Shown piece by piece: positions 1 through 8,400 of a stretch of 64,000 nucleotides of DNA. Position 1 is the stretch's first letter. Each line of letters starts with the position of its first letter. The stretch spans positions 13,212 through 77,211 of the forward strand of contig UQSH01000004.1 in assembly GCA_900543795.1 (NCBI GenBank). Reading direction: 5' to 3'. This stretch comes from an uncultured Oscillospiraceae bacterium. GTDB lineage: Bacteria > Bacillota > Clostridia > Oscillospirales > Acutalibacteraceae. The notes under the pieces were generated by a model. The model was given only the letters and a program-made list of their open reading frames with translations. It was not told where the DNA came from and did no database searches. A program made the translations under genes and the position numbers.

Positions 1-458
1 GTTTTCTCGGTATAAATAACATCGCCCGTGTCAATTCCCTCGTCCATCTGCATTATGCAAACGCCCGTTTCCTTTTCTCCGTTAAGAATTGCCCATTGAA
101 TAGGTGCACACCCACGATATTTCGGAAGCAAAGAAGCGTGAACATTAATTGAGCCGTGCTTGGCAGAAGACAAAACATCGGGGGGAAGAATTTTTCCGTA
201 AGCAACAACAACGATAAGCTCCGGGTTAAGTCTGCTTATAATATCTCTGTTTTCCTGATTATTAAATTTTTCAGGCTGAAAAACCTCAATATTATTCATT
301 AACGCAAGCACCTTAACGGGAGGAGGAGTTAAAATCTGTTTTCTGCCTGTTTTTTTATCGGGTTGAGTGAACACTCCGCAAATTTCATTGCCGTCATTAA
401 TCAGCCTTTCAAGGCAAGATGAAGCAAAATCCGGGGTTCCCATAAACAAAATTCTCAT
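1..458 (-). CDS. fmt: Methionyl-tRNA formyltransferase, N-terminal part (cut by window edge)
   Basis: Transfers a formyl group from 10-formyl-THF to initiator Met-tRNA. Translating the minus strand from ATG at 456-458 gives MRILFMGTPDFAS, the usual Fmt N-terminus. The family signature follows around residue 105 (NVHASLLPKYRGCAPIQW, with the catalytic Asn and His), and then MDEGIDTGD, which carries the conserved Asp. About 152 of roughly 310 residues are in the window; the rest lies beyond position 1. The start overlaps the def stop codon (ATGA), so the two are translationally coupled, as in most bacteria. Confidence 0.95.
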   Translation of the reverse strand, partial: MRILFMGTPDFASSCLERLINDGNEICGVFTQPDKKTGRKQILTPPPVKVLALMNNIEVFQPEKFNNQENRDIISRLNPELIVVVAYGKILPPDVLSSAKHGSINVHASLLPKYRGCAPIQWAILNGEKETGVCIMQMDEGIDTGDVIYTEK

Positions 459-913
459 TGGCTAACCAACTCTCCGTCAACAAGATGTGAGGTAAACAAA
501 ATACCTTCAAGATGATCGATTTCGTGGCAAAATGCTTTTGCTTTAAGTCCTTCTCCGGTAAACACCTGCCATTTGCCGTTTCTGTCCTGCGCTTTAACCT
601 GAACCTTCATTGGCCTTTTTGTTGTTCCCCATTTTCCCGGAAGTGAAAGGCAACCCTCTTGGTCAATCTGTTCTCCCTCTTCATAGGTTATCTCGGGATT
701 AACAAGCTCCATAGGGCCCTCTCCGATATCTATAACAACAACACGCCTTAAAATACCAACCTGAACGGCTGCAAGGCCTACTCCGTTTTGGGAATACATT
801 GTTTCAAGCATATCGTCAATTAACGAAGCAAGCTTATCATCAAATTTTTCAACTTTTCTGCTTTTTTTATTAAGTATCGGATCGCCGACCGTAACAATAT
901 TTCTTAAAGCCAT
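455..913 (-). CDS. def: Peptide deformylase
   Basis: Removes the N-formyl group from nascent proteins; a metal-dependent cytosolic enzyme. All three family motifs are visible in 152 residues: GVGLAAVQ (motif 1, near residue 45), EGCLSLP (motif 2, metal-binding Cys, near 87) and CHEIDHLEG (motif 3, HExxH, near 129). The length is normal for the short Gram-positive type. It sits between priA and fmt in the conserved gmk-rpoZ-priA-def-fmt order and overlaps fmt by 4 bp. A 125-bp spacer separates it from priA; I saw no convincing promoter there. Confidence 0.97.
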   Translation of the reverse strand: MALRNIVTVGDPILNKKSRKVEKFDDKLASLIDDMLETMYSQNGVGLAAVQVGILRRVVVIDIGEGPMELVNPEITYEEGEQIDQEGCLSLPGKWGTTKRPMKVQVKAQDRNGKWQVFTGEGLKAKAFCHEIDHLEGILFTSHLVDGELVSQ

Positions 914-1038
914 TTTAAATTCCGTTGCCTTTCCAATTTAATTCATATCACAGAAATAGAAGTACCACAAATTAAACCACAGCACAAGCTGCTGTTCATT
1001 CCCCGGGTAATAATATAAACAAAATTAATGTTACCCAA

Positions 1039-3255
1039 TTAAAGATTGAGGTCTAATCCAATCGTAACCTCTTTGTACTCTTTCATTTTAGCAATTTTTT
1101 GTAATATATCGTTTAACATTCTGCGAACTGATTTTGAATTTTTGCATTTTATTGACAGTCTGTGTCTGTAATTATTGTTTATTTTACTTATTTTTGCCGG
1201 ACTCGGACCTAAAACAATAAACTTTTCATTTTTATATTCAGTTTTGTTAAGCTCAACAAAAATATCAAAAAATTCTTTCGCACAAAGAGCAGATTTATTT
1301 TCGTCCTCACTTGTAAACGAAACTGAATATATATCGCAAAAGGGTGGATATGTAAGCAATTTTCGAAGATTTATTTCACTCTCGTAAAACGCCTTATAAT
1401 CCTGCCTTGAAGCGTATTCTATTATTTCGTTATTCGGATTTATTGTTTGAATAACGGCTTTTCCGCTTGCGTTTCTCCGTCCGCTTCTGCCAACAACCTG
1501 CGTTATTAAATCAAAGGAGCGCTCATTAGCGGTATAATTTTCATCATAAAGAGAATTATCGGCATTAACGACGCCAACAAGCTCAACATTAGGAAAATCA
1601 AGTCCCTTTGCCACCATTTGAGTTCCGATTAAAATATCATAGTCGCCGTTTGAAAATGCGTCAAAGATACGCTGATGGCTGAATTTTGCGGATGTTGTGT
1701 CTGCGTCCATTCTTATTATTCGAGCCTGAGGAAAAAGTCTTTCGATTTCATCCTCAATTCTCTGCGTACCGTAGCCGCTGTATCTTATATTTTTAGAGCC
1801 GCATTCGGTGCAAACATTATCAAGCGGCTTTGAATATCCGCAATAATGGCACATAAGGCTATTGTTGAAGCTGTGATAAGTTAAGCTGATACTGCAATTC
1901 GGACAGGTTATAACATGTCCGCAGTCATTACAGGCAATAAAGGTGTTATATCCCCTGCGGTTAATAAGAAGTATTGCCTGTTTTTTCTTTTCAAGTGTTT
2001 CTTCAAGAAAATTTTTCAGCGTACTTGAAACAGGAGTTTTGTTTCCGTTTTTAATTTCCGTCTTCATATCAACGGTTATAACCTGCGGAAGAGCTGATTC
2101 TCCATATCTTTCTTTAAGCTCACAAAGCTTATATTTGCCGTTCACGGCGGCAGAATAGCTTTCAACGCTCGGAGTTGCAGAGGTTAAAAGAAGAAGCGCC
2201 TTATTATATTTACACCTGAATTTTGCAACCTCTGCCGCATTATATTTTGGCGTTCTTTCACTTTTATAGGTGTGCTCCTGTTCCTCGTCTATAACTATTA
2301 AGCCAAGGTTATGAAGCGGAGCAAAAACGGCACTTCTCGTTCCGATAACAATTTTTGCCTCGCCGCAATCTGCTCTTTTATATTCGTCATTTCTCTCGCC
2401 GAGTGAAAGTCCGCTGTGAAAAACCGCAACCTTTTTGCCGTATCGCTTATGAAAAATCGAAAGAGCCTGCGGAGTCAGAGAAATTTCGGGAACCATTACG
2501 ATAACATCCTTTCCCATATTAACCGCTTCATCAATCAATTTAAGATAAACCTGGGTTTTGCCGGAACCTGTTACACCGTAAAGAAGTCCCGTTCCTCCGC
2601 CGTTTTTGAGCAAATTTGAATAGGTTGAAAATGCCGTTTTCTGCTCGTTAGACAAAACAATTTCTTTTTTAGCAACAAGACTGTCGGCATTTCCGTACGG
2701 ATTGCGAAAAACCTCTTTTTTATAATATTCGCAGATTCCGTATTTAACAAGATTATCAAGAACGCTCTTGCCAACAGAACAAAATTCGCAGATTTCATTT
2801 ACCTCTGCCGCACCGACATCCGATAAAAGATTTACAACGGATTGTTGCTTTGGTGTTAATCTTTGCGTTATCTCTGCATTATCATCAGCAAGGCGCATCA
2901 TTTTTTCACTTTTTGAGCCAACCTTATCAATACCTCTCGGAAGCATTTGGCGCAGGCAGTCGTATGTTGTGCAAAAGCATCTTTCTTTAAGCCAAAGAGC
3001 AAGCTCAACCATTTCACGATCTAAAACAGAAGCATTTTTATCAACTGCTTTAATCTCCTTCAAGCCCGTGTTTATTGCTTCAAAGATTTTTATAACAACG
3101 CCTTTTCTTAAAGCATTACCCTTTCCGAAGGGTACCTTAACTCTTGTTCCCTCGGTTATGGTCTCTTTTAGCTCCTCGGGGATATAATAATCATAATCCG
3201 ATAGAGTGCTGAAAAAGGTGTTTTCAACTGCAACAGTTGCAATTAGCCTGTTCAT
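1039..3255 (-). CDS. priA: Primosomal protein N' (replication restart helicase)
   Basis: Superfamily 2 helicase that reloads the replisome at stalled forks. It has 738 residues, normal for PriA. Visible are an N-terminal DNA-binding region, Walker A GVTGSGKT (near 230), a DEEQ motif II, and a zinc-binding insertion with paired cysteines (CNDCG, CPNC, CHYC, CTEC; residues about 440-490). The helicase C-terminal part carries GTQMVAKGLDFPNV and QVVGRSGR. The start ATG overlaps the rpoZ stop (TAATG). In B. subtilis coaBC lies between rpoZ and priA; it is absent here. Confidence 0.97.
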   Translation of the reverse strand: MNRLIATVAVENTFFSTLSDYDYYIPEELKETITEGTRVKVPFGKGNALRKGVVIKIFEAINTGLKEIKAVDKNASVLDREMVELALWLKERCFCTTYDCLRQMLPRGIDKVGSKSEKMMRLADDNAEITQRLTPKQQSVVNLLSDVGAAEVNEICEFCSVGKSVLDNLVKYGICEYYKKEVFRNPYGNADSLVAKKEIVLSNEQKTAFSTYSNLLKNGGGTGLLYGVTGSGKTQVYLKLIDEAVNMGKDVIVMVPEISLTPQALSIFHKRYGKKVAVFHSGLSLGERNDEYKRADCGEAKIVIGTRSAVFAPLHNLGLIVIDEEQEHTYKSERTPKYNAAEVAKFRCKYNKALLLLTSATPSVESYSAAVNGKYKLCELKERYGESALPQVITVDMKTEIKNGNKTPVSSTLKNFLEETLEKKKQAILLINRRGYNTFIACNDCGHVITCPNCSISLTYHSFNNSLMCHYCGYSKPLDNVCTECGSKNIRYSGYGTQRIEDEIERLFPQARIIRMDADTTSAKFSHQRIFDAFSNGDYDILIGTQMVAKGLDFPNVELVGVVNADNSLYDENYTANERSFDLITQVVGRSGRRNASGKAVIQTINPNNEIIEYASRQDYKAFYESEINLRKLLTYPPFCDIYSVSFTSEDENKSALCAKEFFDIFVELNKTEYKNEKFIVLGPSPAKISKINNNYRHRLSIKCKNSKSVRRMLNDILQKIAKMKEYKEVTIGLDLNL

Positions 3256-3464
3256 TATTTTGATTTAAGCTCGGCAGGCTCTTCAACAACATATTTGCCG
3301 TCGTTAATTTCCTCAATGGCAAGCGAAACGCTTTTATCATCAAGAAGCACTTCGTTTTTAACTGCTTCCTCTCTGATTTCTCTTGCTCTTTTAGCTGTTG
3401 CAACAACAAGACTGTATCTGCTGTTGCAGTTTTTTAATAACTTTTTTAAATCCGGATTAAACAT
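3255..3464 (-). CDS. rpoZ: RNA polymerase omega subunit
   Basis: Small subunit that aids assembly and stability of RNA polymerase. It has 69 residues and contains NSRYSLVVATAKRAREI, the typical omega helix, followed by KSVSLAIEEINDGKY. It lies 13 bp downstream of gmk and overlaps priA by one base, matching the conserved gmk-rpoZ-priA order. Confidence 0.93.
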   Translation of the reverse strand: MFNPDLKKLLKNCNSRYSLVVATAKRAREIREEAVKNEVLLDDKSVSLAIEEINDGKYVVEEPAELKSK

Positions 3465-3477
3465 ATCAATTATCTCC

Positions 3478-4050
3478 TTAATTTCTTTTTTTTAACTCTG
3501 AATTTAATATCTCATTAATTTCCATAACGGCCTTTTCAAGCTCGTTATTAACAACAACATAAGTGAATTTTGAAGAGGCTTCCATTTCCTCTTCGGCGAT
3601 TTTAAGCCTGTTTTTGATAGCATCCTCGCTTTCGGTGTTGCGCTTTTTCAGCCTATGCTCAAGCGTTTCAATATCAGGAGGCATTAAGAAAATAGAAACT
3701 GCGCTCGGATAATTCTTCATTATCTTTTGAGCTCCCTTCCTTTCTATAATCAAAAAACAGATTTTGCCGTTATCAACCGCTTCAAGTGCAGGCGCAGACG
3801 GAGTTCCGTAGTAGCATCCGTTATATGAAGCGTATTCGAGGAAGCTATCCTCATCAATCATTTTTTCAAATTCCTCGGTTGTTTTGAAATAATAATTTAC
3901 TCCGTCAACCTCGCCTTTTCTCGGCGCGCGTGTTGTTGCGGAAATAGATTCGCAAACATCATTTCGGATTTTTGAAATTTCTTTAAAGACAGTGTCCTTT
4001 CCGCAGCCGCTCGGAGCGGATAATATAACAATCATTCCCTTTTTATTCAC
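3478..4050 (-). CDS. gmk: Guanylate kinase
   Basis: Phosphorylates GMP to GDP using ATP. The P-loop is SAPSGCGKDTV, followed by the GMP-binding segment SATTRAPRKGEVDGVNY and the lid-side KKRNTESEDAIKNRL. I chose the GTG at 4048-4050 (MNKKGMIVIL...): a GGAGG lies 9 bases upstream, inside the end of remA, whereas the upstream ATG at 4083 and the internal ATG (MIVIL) lack a properly spaced site. That gives 190 residues and a short overlap with remA, so translation is probably coupled. Start uncertain, identity not. Confidence 0.94.
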   Translation of the reverse strand: MNKKGMIVILSAPSGCGKDTVFKEISKIRNDVCESISATTRAPRKGEVDGVNYYFKTTEEFEKMIDEDSFLEYASYNGCYYGTPSAPALEAVDNGKICFLIIERKGAQKIMKNYPSAVSIFLMPPDIETLEHRLKKRNTESEDAIKNRLKIAEEEMEASSKFTYVVVNNELEKAVMEINEILNSELKKRN

Positions 4051-4294
4051 CAATATCAACCTCCGAGCCGAATTTTTGAGCAACTCTTTTTAAATCAAGA
4101 TAAGACAAAACAACATTATCTGAATCGGTTATAATAACGCTCATTGTTTTTCTGCCGTGAGTTGCGTCTATTAGCACACCGTTTGATTTTGCCTCTTGAA
4201 CAATGCGCTTAACGGGAGCAGATTCAGGGCTGACTATGGCAATAATTCTTTCGGCGTTAACAAGATTGCCGAAGCCGATATTAACTAAATTCAT
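4043..4294 (-). CDS. remA: RemA/DUF370 regulatory protein
   Basis: 83 residues beginning MNLVNIGFGNLVNAERIIAIV and containing DATHGRKTMSVIITDS, the DUF370 (RemA) signature. In B. subtilis RemA is a DNA-binding activator of biofilm matrix and osmoprotection genes; many other Firmicutes have the gene with unknown targets. It is located between yicC and gmk, as in B. subtilis (ylzA). Role here is inferred from family only. Confidence 0.93.
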   Translation of the reverse strand: MNLVNIGFGNLVNAERIIAIVSPESAPVKRIVQEAKSNGVLIDATHGRKTMSVIITDSDNVVLSYLDLKRVAQKFGSEVDIGE

Positions 4295-4304
4295 AACCTC
4301 ACCC

Positions 4305-5183
4305 TTATTCTATATTTTGAATTTGCTCGCGGATTTTTTCAACCTCTGCTTTAATATCAACAACCTTGCGTGCAATGTCAACATCATTAGCCTTTGAGCC
4401 GATTGTGTTTGCTTCCCTGTTTATCTCCTGAACAAGAAAATCCATTTTTCTGCCAACAGGCTCATCGCTTTCAAGGAAAGCGTTTAACTGCTCAATATGA
4501 GAGCGCAAACGGACTGTTTCCTCTGCAACGGCAACCTTATCGGCATAAACGGCAACCTCTTGAAGAATTCTTCCCTCATCAAGAGAAACATCGCCGAGAA
4601 GCTCGTGAACTCTTGCAACAAGCTTATCGTTATATTCCTTAACGGTTTGCGGTGAGCGGCTTTCAATGAAGGAAACACATTCAAGAATAAACTGACCTCT
4701 CGAATAAATATCAGCCTTCATTCGTTCGCCCTCTGTTTCACGCATTGAAATAAAGCTGTCAACCGCCTCGGAGCAAACCTCTTGAATATAAGACCAAAGC
4801 CTTTCCTCGTCTTCCTCTGCCTTAGTAAGAACAAGAACATCGGGAAAACGGGAAATAGTTGACGAGCCGAAATCCTCTTTTAATTTATATTCGCTTGAAA
4901 TTTCTTTAAGCGCTTTAACATAGGCAGAAGCAAGCGTGTGATTAACAACAACCTGCGCATCCTCCGTTTTTAGTGCTTCAACGGTTAAATAGCAATCAAC
5001 CTTTCCTCTTGAAACCCTTGAATTTATATAGGATTTTAGCTTTTCCTCAGCAAAGGAATACTGCCTTGGAACACGGCAGTTAAATTCAAAATATCTGTGA
5101 TTAACAGATTTGATTTCAACAGATATAACATAGCCGTTTATCTCCTTGGCGGCTCTGCCGAAACCCGTCATTGATTTAATCAT
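4305..5183 (-). CDS. yicC: YicC/YloC family endoribonuclease-like protein
   Basis: 292 residues starting MIKSMTGFGRA, the diagnostic YicC N-terminus, with SVEIKSVNHRYFEF and a C-terminal DUF1732 part (GRKMDFLVQEINREANTIGSKAND). E. coli YicC has been described as an endoribonuclease; the B. subtilis homologue is YloC. It is the first gene of the yicC-remA-gmk-rpoZ-priA-def-fmt run and has a consensus promoter 60 bp upstream. A small stem-loop precedes its ribosome binding site. Confidence 0.95.
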   Translation of the reverse strand: MIKSMTGFGRAAKEINGYVISVEIKSVNHRYFEFNCRVPRQYSFAEEKLKSYINSRVSRGKVDCYLTVEALKTEDAQVVVNHTLASAYVKALKEISSEYKLKEDFGSSTISRFPDVLVLTKAEEDEERLWSYIQEVCSEAVDSFISMRETEGERMKADIYSRGQFILECVSFIESRSPQTVKEYNDKLVARVHELLGDVSLDEGRILQEVAVYADKVAVAEETVRLRSHIEQLNAFLESDEPVGRKMDFLVQEINREANTIGSKANDVDIARKVVDIKAEVEKIREQIQNIE

Positions 5184-5193
5184 ATTATGTGCC

Positions 5194-5219
5194 TTTCTAA
5201 TATTGTTTTAAATTAGAAA
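5194..5219 (-). promoter_or_regulatory. Leader stem-loop before yicC
   Basis: On the minus strand TTTCTAAT and ATTAGAAA form an 8-bp stem with a 10-nt AT-rich loop. The 3' side of the stem runs directly into the AAAGG that serves as the yicC ribosome binding site. It may modulate translation or protect the 5' end; no function is shown by sequence alone. Confidence 0.35.
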
Positions 5220-5220
5220 T

Positions 5221-5249
5221 ATTATATTACTGCCGAATATAGAGGTCAA
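5221..5249 (-). promoter_or_regulatory. Sigma-A promoter for the yicC operon
   Basis: On the minus strand TTGACC (5244-5249) and TATAAT (5221-5226) are separated by exactly 17 bp. Transcription would begin near 5214, giving a leader of about 30 nt before the yicC ATG. Confidence 0.75.
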
Positions 5250-5311
5250 TAGTTTGTTAATAATTTATTTACAATATTAATATTTTATTTACAATTCCAA
5301 ATATAAAAAGA

Positions 5312-5335
5312 GAGCAGAGGCATTACCCTCTGCTC
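5312..5335 (-). terminator. Intrinsic terminator after the giant protein/small peptide unit
   Basis: GAGCAGAGG and CCTCTGCTC form a perfect 9-bp GC-rich stem with a 6-nt loop. On the minus strand it is followed by TCTTTTTAT. It lies just after the 40-residue peptide gene and ahead of the yicC promoter. Confidence 0.85.
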
Positions 5336-5342
5336 AATTTAA

Positions 5343-5465
5343 TTAAAACTCTATCTCCTCGCCGCCTTCTTCTATACCGCCGCCGGTTTCGGAAGAAACA
5401 GTTAAGATATAATCAATACAAAATTTATCAATCTCCGCATAAGGAGGCTCATAATATTTTTTCAT
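5343..5465 (-). CDS. 40-residue acidic, Gly-rich small protein downstream of the giant secreted protein
   Basis: A 40-codon reading frame from ATG 5463-5465 to TAA 5343-5345, preceded by a strong site (GAGGAGG, 9 bases upstream). It starts MKKYYEPPYAEIDKFCIDY, continues ILTVSSETGGG and ends IEEGGEEIEF. It has a basic start, a single Cys at position 16 and a strongly acidic Gly/Glu tail; no signal peptide or membrane segment is evident. It begins 18 bp after the stop of the 2265-residue secreted protein and shares its terminator, so the two are probably one transcript. From memory, short peptides of the form K-Y-x-x-P-x-x-E-I...D-I-x-T-x-S occur in other gut Firmicutes, but I cannot verify this and know no function. 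A modified-peptide precursor is possible, though no modifying enzyme is adjacent. Confidence 0.7.
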   Translation of the reverse strand: MKKYYEPPYAEIDKFCIDYILTVSSETGGGIEEGGEEIEF

Positions 5466-5483
5466 ATTTTCTTTTCCTCCTCA

Positions 5484-8400
5484 TCAAGATGCAGATTTTG
5501 AACAAATATTGCCGTAATCAATAGTTTGTATCAGGGTTCCCTGATTAATATTACCGCTATTAATTGTCGGATTATAACTATATTTTACATAAGCACGAGC
5601 ATTAACTGCCTTTGTTGTGTTAAACCTCAAATAATACTGATCTGTATCAACAGGGTTTTTCGCAACCAAACTGTTAACGCCTGTACCTCCGATTATAAGA
5701 GTATCTGTTGAATTCGCAGTTGTTGAATAAACAGTTCCCACTTCAGTTATCGTTACACCGCAGGTACCCTGCGTTACACCGCTATAAACAGTAAACTTTC
5801 CATCAACATACAAGCTAATAGAATATACAAACGGAAGCTTTGAATTAAGCTTTCTGATCATTTCACTGTCAGAAATAACATTGCCGTTAACCTTATACAC
5901 TCCATCAACAAAGCTAATTGAATAGAAGGCTGCATCGCCAACAGCGTAAAACGCATATTCATCATCATAAGTTACAACAGAATAAGTTGAATCGGGATTA
6001 AGAATTGCAAGAGCATAAGAACCGGCAGATTTTGAAGCAACTGCTTTTGAATCATAATAAAGCTCTTTGCCGTCAACACCTTTAATAGCAACTCCGTCAA
6101 CGGTAACAACATAAGGACTGCTTGTGTTGACATATTTAGGAGTAAGAACAACAACGGAATTTGAATCTTTAATGTCTGCTAAGGTATAGGTTCCGTTATT
6201 ACTTGCCAAGCCATTTATATTCCAACCGTTAAATGCGTAATACGGTATCGTATCCAAAGCAACAGTTGAGAAGCCGCCGATTGTGTATGAACCATCAGCA
6301 AGAACGATTTGAGTTTGCTCTGAAACGCTGTATTCCTGAACGGTATTGCCGTAAATATTCTGAATTTGAACCTTAACATTACCGGAAACATCAGCATCAT
6401 TTGAACAATATACCTCAATAACAACATCGCTTTGAATCTTCGTTGTGTAAGAAGAAGCTGATGGAATTGTCATTTCAGTGCCGTTTGCAGAAACAACCCA
6501 TTTATAAGATGTGTATCCGACAGGAACGGTTTTAGTTACAGATTGACCGTAATAAGCAGTAGATATTTCGTTGCTTCCAACCTGCACCTCGCTGCCTGTT
6601 TCGTTACTGTAAACTTTAAACGTTACATTATAAGATCTTCTGCTTGTTGTTTCATCATTATTAACAGTCTGCAATGCTGTAAGAATATTTGTTGTTGTGT
6701 TGTCAAGAACATCTTGAGCAGATTCTCCTGTGTTCTTATAAATTACATTACCAACATTAACATAAGCCGTATTATTAACTGAATAACTCGGAGTTGTGCA
6801 AACCTCTGAATTTACATTAGAAACACCGGTGCTGAACGGTTGCTGAACAGTAGGAACACCTTGAACATTTAATGTGTCATAAATAGAGCTACCAGAGCCA
6901 AGATATTCGTCTGAAAAAGCCGCAATATCTTGATATTTAATAAGGTCTATCGTTGCATCATAGGCTGTATAATCAGCAACAGGATCAAGATTAGTGTTTG
7001 TATCCTTTAACGCATTACCTGCAGAATTAATTGCAATCTGGGAGCTTGAATACTCAAAGCTATCTCCAACTGTTGCCGGATTATAAACTGCAGTAACATA
7101 ATATCTGTGGCCGTTAAGCTGAGTGGTTACACCGTTTATCTTTACGAAATCACCTGTATTAAATTGTGAAGGATTTGCATCATCTGCTTTGTCATAGAAC
7201 ACGCCAACGAATGTATAATGATCAATTACCTGCGAATTTGAGGTTACAATATTTCCGCTTTGATCATAAGCAATATAGGGACCATCACCCTTTAATTCAT
7301 ACTTTGCTTTATACATATTTGTGTCATATCTGTAAGCAGCATCTTTTTGATGCCAAATATCTGCATTGCTATATGCTTCTGTAAATGCTTTCCATGTTCC
7401 GTAAGCATAAATTTGTCCGTTGCTGTTAACATTATTTGAATTATAATTAGATTTAACAGATGTATTGGAAATAGCCAAATCAACTGAGGAATAATCAGCA
7501 ATTTCCATTAAAACAGCCTTTGCATCATTTATATGCTTAACAAGAATATTTACTTGCTCCTGACTTGTTGCATAAGGCATATCGGGAGCATCGGGGTCGT
7601 TATTTGCCTTCGGATCAAGAGAAGCAAAATGCTCTTTGATAGCATTTACTGCTGTTTCATAGGCTTTCCAAGAAGAAAGAGTGTATTTATGCTCTACTCC
7701 CTGAGTATCCACATAAGAAACAACGCCTGTTGATTCGTCCTTAACAATTTCATTAAGGAATGTCTGCTCACTTTCGGCAGAGGAAAGTGCACCGGAATAA
7801 TCGGCTTTGCGTTCTATTTTACTTACATCAACACCTTTAAGAGTGTTTACCTTCTTTAAAAGAGTAGTTGATAAGTTTTCCGCTTCACTGTAGCCGTTAA
7901 GAATGTATGATTGAGAAGTAAGAGCATCATAGGCGTTGAGAAGCTCAAAAACATCTTCGGGGTTATAATTTGTTATAGCTCCAAGAATACTTTGCCTTTG
8001 GTCATCTAAAAGAGCAGTTCTAACCGGATCAAAATTGATAACCTTTATTGTTCCAAGCTCGCCTACATAAAAGTTATTGTAACCCTTGCGCCCAGCCAAA
8101 CCGGTCCAATAAGTATATGCACCGAATAAAACATCGCTGTAAGATGTTAAATAATCATTAACCTTAGTTCCCGATGTTGTTGGATTACCGGTATAATTCA
8201 AATAGTTTGAACCGTATCTCCATTCATTTACACCCGTTCTAACACCATTAGTACCATAATCGCCTTTAACACCATTTAAACTCCATTGAGGAGTTGTATC
8301 ATAATACCAATCAGCGGTTTGGGAATTTGAAATACGCCATGTTTTATCAGAATTACTTCCGAGAGAAAGATAATTTGAGGCTTTTGTAACATTTGTATCG

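Noticed and set aside
1005..1036. GGGTAA...TTACCC inverted repeat between priA and def, resembling the tips of the repeat family
   Set aside because: Only 6 bp match and none of the internal conserved blocks is present, so it is not taken as a remnant copy.
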